Source: Marsupella aquatica
Taxonomy: Eukaryota > Marchantiophyta
Assembly (NCBI GenBank): GCA_973895155.1
Contig: OZ316893.1
Location: forward strand, 12,214,001-12,278,000
Length of the DNA: 64,000 bases
Reading direction: 5' to 3'
The notes beneath the pieces are model-generated. The model worked only from the letters and a program-made list of their open reading frames with translations, made no database searches and had not been told where the DNA came from. Numbering within the stretch: the first letter of the stretch is position 1; each line of letters begins with the position of its first letter. The position numbers and the translations under genes were made by a program. Below are positions 33,467-43,675 of this stretch, piece after piece.

Positions 33467-34837
33467 ATGGCACTCGAGAATCCACCGTCTGCTGTTTCGC
33501 CCTTCGGAACACCCACGTCGCCACGGCAGACAGCGAAGAAGTCGTCGTTCCCTCGAGCAGCACCGTCCGTGGCCGCGTACCGCGCGACGACAGAATGTTT
33601 AGCCAAGGGGCAAGAAATCCAGGACTCTCGGCCCGACGAAGCCAGTGCAATTTTCCGCCAAATCATCCAAGACCCGTCCTCCTCCACGGAAGCCTTGCGC
33701 GTGAAGGAGCAAGCCATTGCTTCGCTCTCGGACGTCCTGTCTCGCCAAGGTAAGGGAGAAGAGCTCCGCGGACTCTTGCAAGACCTACGGCCTTTCTTCC
33801 TCCAAATTCCCAAAGCCAAAACGGCGAAGATTGTGAGAGGTATCATCGATGCCGTAGCGAAAATCCCTAATACCTCAGACTTGCAGATCTCCCTTTGTCG
33901 GGAGATGGTTGGGTGGACTCGAACACAGAAGAGGACGTTTCTGAGGCAGAGAGTGGAGGCAAGACTCGCAGCATTACTCATGGAGAATAAGGAGTACTCT
34001 GAGGCATTGTCGCTACTCACCAACTTGGTAAGAGAAGTTCGCAGGCTGGACGACAAGCTCCTTCTTGTGGACATCGATCTACTGGAGAGCAAACTGCATT
34101 TCTCCCTCAGGAACTTGCCAAAAGCCAAAGCAGCTCTCACGGCCGCTCGAACTGCTGCCAATGCTATTTACGTCCCTCCTGCCCAGCAGGGGACAATTGA
34201 CCTTCAGAGTGGGATCTTGCACGCAGAGGAGAAGGATTACAAGACCGCGTTCAGCTACTTCTTCGAGGCTTTTGAGGCCTTCAACGCCTTGGACGATCCG
34301 AGGGCAGTCTATAGCTTGAAGTACATGCTTCTCTGCAAGATTATGATTAATTCAGCTGATGACGTTGGAGGGCTGATTTCTTCCAAAGCTGGCTTGAAGT
34401 ATACTGGTGTGGAGCTCGACGCAATGAAGGCTGTTGCAGAAGCGTACGGGAAAAGGTCTCTGAAAGACTTTGAAGAGGCTCTTAAGTCTTACAAAGACCA
34501 ATTAGAGGAGGATCCCATAGTTCACCGTCATCTGTCAGCTCTCTACGATACATTGCTAGAGCAGAATTTATGCCGCCTGATTGAGCCCTTCTCTAGAGTG
34601 GAGATCTCTCACGTCTCCGAGCTCATTGGGCTTTCCATAGATGCCGTAGAGAAGAAACTGTCTCAGATGATTCTTGATAAGAAATTTGCAGGAACTTTGG
34701 ACCAAGGGGCAGGCTGTTTGATAATTTTCGACGATCTGAAGCCAGATGGAATTTATCCATCAACTTTAGAGACCATTGCTAATATCAGCAAGGTAGTGGA
34801 TAGTTTGTACTTGAAATCAGCTAAAATCATGGCCTAG
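33467..34837 (+). CDS. RPN6: 26S proteasome lid subunit RPN6 (PSMD11)
   Basis: This is an uninterrupted 456-residue frame. RPN6 is a scaffold of the 19S lid that braces the lid against the 20S alpha ring and Rpt6. The N-terminal two thirds is an alpha-solenoid of TPR-like helical pairs (LLTNLVREVRRLDDKLLLVD, LLESKLHFSLRNLPKAKAAL, YVPPAQQGTIDLQSGILHAE, YFFEAFEAFNALDDPRAVYS). The C-terminal PCI domain (roughly residues 260-425) includes YKDQLEEDPIVHRHLSALYD, RVEISHVSELIGLSIDAVEK and MILDKKFAGTLDQGAGCLII, and ends in the conserved terminal helix. Human and Arabidopsis RPN6 are about 420 residues; the surplus is an N-terminal extension rich in Pro, Ser and Thr. I chose ATG 33467 because it sits at the end of the duplicated leader and is shared with the copy at 42.4 kb. 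Confidence 0.95.
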   Translation: MALENPPSAVSPFGTPTSPRQTAKKSSFPRAAPSVAAYRATTECLAKGQEIQDSRPDEASAIFRQIIQDPSSSTEALRVKEQAIASLSDVLSRQGKGEELRGLLQDLRPFFLQIPKAKTAKIVRGIIDAVAKIPNTSDLQISLCREMVGWTRTQKRTFLRQRVEARLAALLMENKEYSEALSLLTNLVREVRRLDDKLLLVDIDLLESKLHFSLRNLPKAKAALTAARTAANAIYVPPAQQGTIDLQSGILHAEEKDYKTAFSYFFEAFEAFNALDDPRAVYSLKYMLLCKIMINSADDVGGLISSKAGLKYTGVELDAMKAVAEAYGKRSLKDFEEALKSYKDQLEEDPIVHRHLSALYDTLLEQNLCRLIEPFSRVEISHVSELIGLSIDAVEKKLSQMILDKKFAGTLDQGAGCLIIFDDLKPDGIYPSTLETIANISKVVDSLYLKSAKIMA

Positions 34838-37397
34838 GTCTCATTACTGTAAGGGTTTAGGGTTTAGTAAATGTGTAGGTGTAGGACTTATTCCCCATCA
34901 TTATCATCATGGCTTCAAATTTGTCAATAATAATTTTTGTGGATTCGAGATGTTCAAAAAATGCTTTCCAATGCACCACGTTTTGACCCGACCCACTTGT
35001 TTGCTCCAAGAATGGATTCTTGAAGTGAGATCAGAATCAAGTAGCTTGTCAACTTTCAGGGTTTGGAGATTTTGAAAGATTGTATTTGCTCATCTGTCTG
35101 ATGGGAGGATCACGCCTGATAAGCAAGCAGCAGCCCATACTGATGGGTTTCTCAGCGTTTATGGTTATTGATTTCCCGTTTTCTAGTATTCTTGCCGAAG
35201 CATGAGCTTGCCGAGCAGGGCATCGGGCTCCTTATGGTTACTCTCGCGGATGGAGCAATTGATGTGATTCCTTGTAGTGTTTTGATGTCTCGAAACTTAT
35301 TTACTAATTGTTTCCAATGTAGGTTCCTTTTGTAACTAGTGGTAGTGTCCGTTGTCACATGACCATAACGTAATGTCGAATTGGTCGACTCCTGATGCGG
35401 AAGCAAGAGAGTCACTACTTATAGCAGCACGACCAAGTTTGGTGCCATGGTTGCCTTCTTTAGAGCCCGTTAACAGTGCTTCATGTGAGCTTGGATCCTG
35501 ATACTCTAGTATGGACCTTTGTACCAGCTCATGACTGCGTTTTAAGTTCAATTTGCGCAATAGCTGAATTGTGGTGCCTATTGACGTCCAATATCTTTCA
35601 GAATTTACTTAGGTCAGCGGTTTGGAGATCTTATGGGGTGTATATCTGCAGAGCGCTGTTCTTGTGTGTTGTGTTAGAAGCCAGACAAAATCGCTACAAT
35701 TCAAGTATCATTACAGTAGGCAGGCGGATACCAGCAAACCTTTGCACTTTCTGCAAATATGGAAGTGTAGGACTAAAGTAAAATGTTTCGTAGTGTAGGG
35801 TCCGCCTTCGCCCACTAGATGTGCCCCGGATTGCTTTTCATGTAAGTGCACTATCCAAGTTTCCTGAACCTGATCTCCTCTGTACTAATAAGGTAACAAG
35901 TCGACTTTGTGAGTGAAGAGTAAGGTTACTTTCAAGTACAGAATCACAGTTTGTGGGCTTTGGTGGTATAACCTGTATGAAAGAAAACAATTTTTACATC
36001 TACTACGAATCATCTACGCGCATTCAGAGCTATGCATTTTAGCCCCAATTGATATGATGGTCTGCTGTTAGTGGGCATGATCCGCTGGACTACTCTAGTG
36101 AGAATGTCAATACGTTGGGGAACTGCACCGTTAGTCCACTGCTTGTAAGGTAAAGTTAGGAACACACCTATCTTGAAACGAAGCAAAGACGGAGGATTTG
36201 AAGGGAGTTGGGCAACCTATCTTCAATTCTGGAGTTCAGTCATTCACTGTGTATAGCAATGTGAAGAACTTGGCAAATGCTATGTTGATCGAAGGAAAGC
36301 TGAAAACACCACGCGTTGACAATTAACCTATGCATGGACTCGTTGTTGTTGGGTTGTAACTCCAGGGACAAAGTTGACCAGCAGATCGCCGTTTGCAAAC
36401 TAAATCAATTGGTTTGTTTCAGAATCTGATCTAAAAATGGCAATCCAGCGGTTTTGTCTGACTTTTTCTACACTGAAAGCGTAGACATGGCAGCCCCATG
36501 AGCTTCTAGTAGACTGTCCAAGGTGGTCTCCTTATATTTGAGCTGCCTGTATCTATTCTTGTCAAGGTGCAGTAATGTAGCGGGTGCTCAAATCTCAGAC
36601 TGCTCAGAATTGCAAAGACCTTTTGGGTCTATCCCACAGAGCCTTGAAGTACAAAATACAAGGAGGCCCAGACCATAGCTGTCAAATCTGTGAACCATTG
36701 TTCTAACCTCACGACGTCTAAATCATATCAAAAAACAAAAACCATAACCTATAAACAGTCAAATCTAACCACTGCATTCAACGACAACGCTGTTCCGCAT
36801 TCTGCCGTATGCAACAAAATGGACAGAACCAAGCAGGCTTTACTGCTCCCTTAGACAGGGTTGAAAAAGGAACTGTAGTATACACTGCCATGAGATTTCT
36901 GCAGTTGTACATCTCTAGTGTATGGTCCGTAAAGATGATGCGCTACGAGTGCAAATTTCAACGATATGGGCAGCGAACGAGCGGTTAAATCTATACACAA
37001 TGGCCACGCATGCATTACAACAATGCCCCGCACGTGACTACTTCAATCGGAAAGATTTGCAAACAAGCTCCAACGTCGTTTGATGTGGACTTGTGATCTG
37101 CAATCATAAAGTCCACCTGACCCTTCCTTTCATATCAGATGGCTGCTACAGAACTGAGGAGGCAAAGCCAAGCTATCGTGACTTTAGTTAACCTTCATTA
37201 CAGATGGTGATGCTCCACCCATGCTTTCACTTGCTACGATCCTAATCTCCCTACCTTTACACGACCCTGATCAGAGTCCCATTATAGCTTACATGAAGCT
37301 TTTGACCCTTGCCGAAAAAGTACCATCAGGAAAATCCCTCAACCAATTCATCAAGGAAAGAATAACTACACTTTTGGCTAGACATTATGAAAGAGCG
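34838..37397. other. Spacer between convergent RPN6 and ARID-ELM2-SANT genes
   Basis: It should contain both 3' UTRs. TTTAGGGTTTAG lies just after the RPN6 stop (about 34856). Around 35195-35320 the + strand has a short open patch (LPKHELAEQGIGLLMVTLAD) that I cannot assign. Nothing else is supported. Confidence 0.45.
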
Positions 37398-40300
37398 CTA
37401 ACTCGACGCATTAAGACCAGAAGCCTCGTTGCCGTTGCCGAAGAACTCCTGAATCATCCCATTTGTCGACAAAAGCTTCTCTCGTTTATTTATTTGAGGG
37501 ATATCCATCGTTGGCCCCCAGACTTCACCTTCGCAAGAGCCCATCAAAGACAGATGTTGGTTGGTCCCTTCCACTGGTTTCTTGTACAAACCAGTGGAAA
37601 GAGAGAGAGAAAGGTCCCTCTCTGGTATTTGATCGTCTTTAGAGGAGATACCTTTTGCCACTGGATCATGCCCCAAGTCGTCATGATCTGCTTCATCCCA
37701 ATGAGAGGCTTCCCATGTTTTAACCTCCTGGAGCTCTTCCTCTCCAACCACTGAGACATGATCGTCTTGAATGTGTTTCTCGTCTTCATGCTCATCCTGA
37801 CTCCATTTGGCAGTCATGTGAACTGTGCCCAGTCGCACATCTATTTCTTCTTGGTGGGGATCATGATACCCCTGCTCAACATCTTCTAGGTTCATCAGAC
37901 GAGCAGTGCGCACAGTCATTTGCATGCCCTGCGCTTCATGTAGTGGACTGGTTACACCCATTTTACTGGAGTAGCCTTCAAGGTCACAAAAGCTCGTGTC
38001 CTCCAAAAGCTTGGCTGAACTATCACTCCCAGATGGGCCATCGTCCTCCTTATCTGTTTCGTCTTCATCCTCACTTGCATTTGGGTCGTCTTCTTCATCA
38101 TCTTCATCTCCAGATTCATAATCATCTTCACTGTCTCCGCTGTCATATTCTGGGTAGTTTGTCTCATCGTCATCACTGTCCACGTGTTGTACATCAAGCC
38201 GATTCTGAATTGCTCTCCGTCTCAACACAAAAACATTGAAATAGAAACTCACCAATTCTTTCATGCTCTTCCCTGGGAATGCTTCAGGGAGCTGATCCCA
38301 AAAGTTTTTACCCCGAGACGGTGGGTTCAACTGGACCAGTGATTGGTATGTATGCTGTTCATCTTTTGTCCACTCAGCTGCGACGCTCTCTCCCATTTGA
38401 TCGAATTTCCATATGTAAAAGGCTTGGCCGAGTTCTTCTTTTAGACGGTCCCGTTCTTCCTCGATATGTAGTCTAACACAAGTTATCGATTCTGGGTTGA
38501 GGCAGGAACAAAAACAAGGCCTGCTTCGACCGAAATAGTGATCATTGTAAGCGAACATCTTCCCTCCTGGTGGGGGCCAAATCTGCTTTCCTAGCCACCT
38601 GCTGTGATCTTCTTCATCGTTCCCATCACTGCTTTGAGTTTCGTCTCCAGTGGGACCTGCAACTCCACTGGCACCAACCGCGCCGCGATGAGGATCCTCA
38701 GACCTGAAAGTCGGTATATCGGCCTGAAAATCTTCTCCGATGGGTACTCTCTTGCGATTCTTCGGGATATCTAGTACTTCATCAGGATATCGTTCTTCAC
38801 TGTAGTAGTGGTGATTTTGACGCGATAACCGCTGACTTGTTTGAGGAACCCATTGCGGTTGTTGATTAAACGTAGGAGAAGAGCTGATATGGTTATTCAA
38901 AGATTCATTGAAGGGCCTTTGCGCACTAGTAGAACCATGATGTGCAGCCCGTTCTCTTGTGGGCCTGGTTCGATCCGGCGCTTGATGCTCCGGCCGAGTT
39001 GAGTCCTCATAATATTGAGACGGTGGAGGAATTTGCTGCTTGACCTGAAAGAGTGATAAGAGATCAGACAAGAGACACCAGACCCAAAATTTCAAATGAC
39101 AGGCAGGTAGGAATACATATCCATGGGCTGCCCAGCGCATCTTTGAGTTTATCAATTCAAAGGCAGGCTTGCAATCCTTGGCCTAACCACACCAGAATTC
39201 CCTACCACGGTACCCTTAGAAAATAGAGCTCTAGTGTAGGATCCCGGCGAATCAAAATGTGGGAAAATTTCAAGTTATAGGCTCGATGGAATGCACTTGC
39301 AAGTGCTGACAACCTCAAACACACCTGTTCGGCTATCAACACACACAGCTGGACAGCATTGGAGATTTGTTACCTAGACAGCGATGAGAGTTCGCTAAAA
39401 GCAGTCAAATTGCAAGAAACAGGATTTTACCTGATGCGAATGTGCATCACCCGGTCTGACATCATCTTTTTGCCTCCACAACACGGTTCGGGCTTTCTGC
39501 GCCTGGGAGGCACAATCTCTAGCCCACTTCTCATCCTGACCTGTACCTTCTGGACCCTGTCCCATGCGAGGATTTCCTGGCTCCACAGCTGTTCTCTTTA
39601 TCCAAGTCAGTGTATCGGCCAATGACTTCTTAAACCTTTCTATTGTAGCTACATCATATACAACCTGCTCTTCAACATTTGTTTCGAGCTCGCTCTTTTT
39701 CTTAGAGGGACCGTCACCATGGTGATCAACGTGTGCTTTGAACACTCGGTGATCGGCAAGGAAACCATCTGGAAAATCCTGACATTCTTGGGAAAAGCTA
39801 CAATTGCCCATGAAAGGATAACCGCCTGTCCTATACGGTGAACATAACTTTGCTGATTCCCTACCTCGTTTGACAGACCTTATCTCAGTTTCATCATCAG
39901 AATGATGATCATCCAAAGGGTCAACTCTACTGACATTAGAGCTTCTGCAGTTCACTGGCTGTTCACCTAACTTTTCGTGGAAGGGCTCACTTTCTGCAAA
40001 CTGTTCACTGCCAGTAAGGGAATAATTCTCACCCTTTTCATCAAGCAGTCCGTTCCCAGTTAACAAAGCGGGCCGCCTTATATTTACAGCATCAAGAAAA
40101 TCACTCTCTTGGTGACGTTCCAACAGAAGCCCTCTATTTCTCTCCAAACGCCTCAAATGCTTAAAGTAGATAAGTTTCACACCTGGTCCACAATGTGACC
40201 CCAATCCTAATGCCTCTGCAATGTTGCCCCACGAACCCTCAGAGGTGACTATTTCGTAGCCTCCGTGACCCTCCACTTTTTCATCCATCGCATACAAGTC

Positions 40301-41089
40301 AATAACCTTATCATTCAAAAGGATAGGCAGAGATTGCGTATAAGGAGTTGATGGATGGCAAACTGTTCCCTGAACAGTTGCGTGAAAGGAGTCTCCTTCA
40401 GCATTATTACTATTATCGGCAGTGCTTGGTATATTTAGATCCTGATCATCGTCGATCAATCCTAGTTCCTCCTCATCTCCAAATAGTTGCACATGCAGAT
40501 CTCTTGCAGGGCTTCCAAGAGCGCACCATTTATTCGTGTCATTCTCCTCACAAGTTGATACACCTGACCCACTTGGCGGAGAGCACCCTGCACCCCTAAT
40601 CCATTGACGCGCTCCTAAAGTTCCACGGCCTTGTAATTCGATGAATTTGTCAGAAGAGTATCCCACGTCTTCTCCACAATGTTCAACTGTACATTCCTTG
40701 GCACTCTGAGAACAAAGATCATTTGCTGTTATAACAACTTTTCGTTCATCTGATAAGGCAGACTTGTCATGAAATCCAGAACACACCCGAGTTTCCGGCT
40801 CTGAGGTATCTCTGTCCTTCTGTAGCATGTGCTTGATCTCAGAAGTCGGCACTCTTTCAAATACCTTCATTGAATCACTGCTGGCACCAGGGGAAACAGA
40901 AAAGGCATTTTTCTGTGAAACTCCAGAAAAATTATGCTCGAATTCAAGTTTCTTCTCATCTGTCAGTGATGCTACCCTTGTATGGGCATCACACGATTTG
41001 TCATCAGAATGCTTTTGGTACTTCACCGGCTTTGATGACGCAGTATGCTCAAGCAGACGTTTCTGTTGCCCAATCATGGTGCCAAACAT
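37398..41089 (-). CDS. ARID-ELM2-SANT chromatin protein (plant ARID1-like)
   Basis: Two exons, complement(join(37398..39044, 39431..41089)), encode 1101 residues. The intron has donor CAG/GTAAAA at 39431/39430 and acceptor TTTCAG/G before 39044, phase 0. An ARID-like DNA-binding region lies at about residues 255-318 (KVEGHGGYEIVTSEGSWGNI, AEALGLGSHCGPGVKLIYFK). The ELM2 region is at about 652-713 (RVPIGEDFQADIPTF), a Cys-containing segment at about 730-748 (CFCSCLNPESITCVRLHI) and a SANT/Myb-like domain at about 775-838 (EWTKDEQHTYQSL... FPGKSMKELVSFYFNVFVLR). Residues 841-905 are a long Asp/Glu tract. This order matches plant ARID1-type proteins, which act in the nucleus with histone deacetylases. 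The ATG at 41089 has an in-frame stop 19-21 bp upstream; a likely acceptor (GACGCAG) there suggests a 5' UTR intron. Residues 1-250 are unstructured-looking. Confidence 0.9.
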
Positions 41090-42241
41090 TACTATCTTAT
41101 ATCTGCGTCAAGAGGTAGGAGCAGAGTTCAGCGAGACATGATTATCACTGCACGGTAAAGATAAAACAAGCGAACAATTGTCCACAGATTAGTCACTCAA
41201 CGCAACTGTTTATAAATTAACTCCAAGAAAAAAATGAACATAAGGCGTTAACAGGAATTCAAATCCGTTGTATGAGGTTGAAGGTTAAGCGTTCGATCTG
41301 ATGATCTTCTTAAAATCCAGACCATCCTGAATTCCATGTCGATATTATAGAGGGACGACCAGAATCTTCAAATGAATTGAAAGAACACAGGTGGTGACAG
41401 GGGGAAGAAAAGCGAATGTACACAAAGATGTGCAGCCAGAAGTCCTCAGAATTCTCGGGCTCTACAAGGAATCTAATTTCAACCAACTCTGTTAAGTGCT
41501 AGCAAAACAGGTCACATGGGGATGACTTCCCTGAATCGTAAGTGTGAGCTGTAAACCTACTACACTTGTGTTTTCTAATGACCTTGGCGTGACTGGGTGT
41601 AGTCCTCGTGAACTTTAAAATTCCACTTTTTCATTGAACTGTTGGTTTTCGTGGGCAGGACATCCACACTCAAAAATATCCAGTATTTATCAGACTGACA
41701 TGACCGGTTGCTGGTCCGGACGTTTGCAAGAGCTGAGGGGAATCTCCTTAACAATAAAGGCACCCCTACACTTACACATATTTACACCTGTAAGCACAGT
41801 CCTCAGTCCACAAAGCAGCTCATGAGCTTGAAGCTGTATGTTTTACAATGTCACTTAGCTGGAACAGGTGAATTGACACCTTCCACTTCCTTAAAAAAAA
41901 ATTGGTTGTACCCTGATAAACTGTAAATGTAATAATGCGCTTATAAACAAAGAAACGTAGTAGGATGGCTATGAAAAGAAAGTATGAAAAAAATCGTTGT
42001 GCGAAGTAAGAAAGAATTATTCCAGGAAGCCATAAAAACTCGCAACCGTATAATCATTGACGAAGTGAGATCGAATTGATATCTCTAAAGTCCACAGGGC
42101 GTAATTGATACAAGACCTCCTGAATTTGTGACATAAAATTAAGGGCGTGACCAAGAGAAAATTGGAAATTCACCAAACAGAAGAGTGGTTTCTGACCATG
42201 AGAAAGCTATAAGCCAACAGCCACCTCTGTAGCTCAGAAAA
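41090..42241. other. Upstream region of the ARID-ELM2-SANT gene
   Basis: Probable 5' UTR and promoter of the reverse-strand gene. A candidate splice acceptor (reverse strand CTTGACGCAG) lies about 15-20 bp before the start codon, so a non-coding first exon probably sits in this interval. No other gene is seen. Confidence 0.4.
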
Positions 42242-42545
42242 AACGGTACTGCTCGAGGGAACGACGACTTCTTCCCTGTCTGCCGTGGCGACGTGGGTGT
42301 TCCAAAGGGCGAAACAGCAGACGGTGGATTCTCGAGTGCCATCTCTCTCTCTCGCTCTGACTTCAAACGAATCATCAATTCAAAGCTCACGCCCAACCCA
42401 CACACCTAAATGGTCGCGTTCCAATACGACGCACCCTATAATTAGGTTTTGAAGGGCTAAATTAGTCTCTGTCTCTCGCACACTCGCTTCAAACGAACCG
42501 AAATGCACCAATTCAAAGCTCAAGCCCAATCGCACACACCTACAT
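42242..42545 (-). pseudogene. Truncated copy of the RPN6 leader and first 33 codons
   Basis: Read on the reverse strand, this repeats RPN6 33262-33567: both leader parts (GAGCTTTGAATTGGTGCATT..., GGGTGCGTCGTATTGGAACG) and then ATGGCACTCGAGAATCCACC at about 42342. Over about 100 coding bases I count three substitutions relative to RPN6. Similarity stops abruptly after the codons for SSFPRAVP, at about 42243, and unrelated sequence follows. The copy cannot make RPN6 but carries its leader and start codon, so it could be transcribed. Confidence 0.9.
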
Positions 42546-42559
42546 CGACAGGCCAAGGA

Positions 42560-43005
42560 CGATCGATTTTGATTCACCATCGTCGTCATCCTTTTCTTCG
42601 TCGTCGGCTTCGGCTCATGCTCCGGTTCTTCGTCATTCTGGACGCGCGATTGCGACCCAATTCTTTTGAAATGACTGTTCGTATCGAGAGGAATAAAAAG
42701 TACACGGAAGACGAAAGTACGTCCAGCGACGACGAACCGTGTACAATTAGGGCATTGGCCAACAGCAGCACTTCGTTTCTGTCGGATTGGTTTTTCCTCT
42801 GCTCTCCTCTCGTCTACTCTCCGGTTCGTGGTTTTCGCTCGTTTCTGTGTTGTGATGTAACAGAGAAGTGGGGAGGGATTTCAATCGGGGCTGAGCGAAG
42901 TGAAGCGTGTGGAGGGAGTGGCAGGTTTTTTCCTACGGGTGGATTTTGAATAATCCAGTCCTTTGAAAGCTAGTAGAAGGGTGCGTCGTGCTCGGAGTCG
43001 AAATT
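42560..43005 (+). pseudogene. Copy of the RPN6 upstream block, in opposite order to the leader copy
   Basis: This matches 32783-33255 in the same orientation (GATCGATTTTGATTCACCAT, AATTCTTTTGAAATGA, GGCCAACAGCAGCACTT, then AATCCAGTCCTTTGAAAGCT and GGGTGCGTCGTGCTCG). In the source, upstream block and leader run head to tail. Here the leader copy (42242-42545) is inverted and sits on the other side of the block. A 148-codon frame at 42503-42949 spans the junction and is best read as a by-product. Confidence 0.8.
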
Positions 43006-43194
43006 GGACACGGGAAGGAACGCAGAGGAAGGTGAATACAGTGTAGTTCAGAGAGGTCATGTGGGTGACTCCTAGCTTTTCGGTGGTTTAGGCTGGTGCC
43101 ACTCAAGGCATCATTATGTCTCATTAATTTCTACCATATTCAGTATGGTCTACATTCCAAGTATTCAACACAAAGTTAACTACTGTAGTTAAGA

Positions 43195-43675
43195 TCGAAC
43201 CCTGTAGCCAGGCATGTTGGACATGAGACCGACGTGTATAATTGAGTGTTTGAATCACTCAAGCACCTTTAATGCATAGGATTAAGGGAGGATAGTTTGC
43301 TTTAAGAGATACAGGGTGATCATTTATTGAGAAATGTTGGACATGAGACCGTGTATAAGCGAGTGTATGAATCACCCAAGCACCTTTAATGCATAGGATT
43401 AAGGGCGGACAGTTTGCTTTACGAGATACAGGGTGACCATATATTTAACATGTTGGACGTGAGACCGTGTATAAGTGAGTGTCCAAATCACCCAAGCACC
43501 TTTAATGCATAGGATTAAGGGTGTACAGTTTGCTTTACTAGATACAGGGTGACCACATGTTGAGAAATGTTGGACATGAGACTGTGTATAACTGAGTGTC
43601 TGAATCACCCAAGCATCTTTAATGCATAGGATAAAGGGCGTACAATTTGAGACAGGGTGACCCAGTATGACCAGG
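43195..43675. repeat. Four-copy tandem repeat, period about 117-120 bp
   Basis: ATGTTGGACATGAGAC (or a one-base variant) occurs at 43214, 43334, 43450 and 43567. Each unit continues with CACCTTTAATGCATAGGA and a GATACAGGGTGA-like segment. The reverse frame 43692-43399 is a by-product of the periodicity. Confidence 0.9.

Noticed and set aside
42503-42949. 148-codon + frame
   Set aside because: It runs across the junction of two duplicated segments in opposite order, so it is a by-product of the rearrangement.
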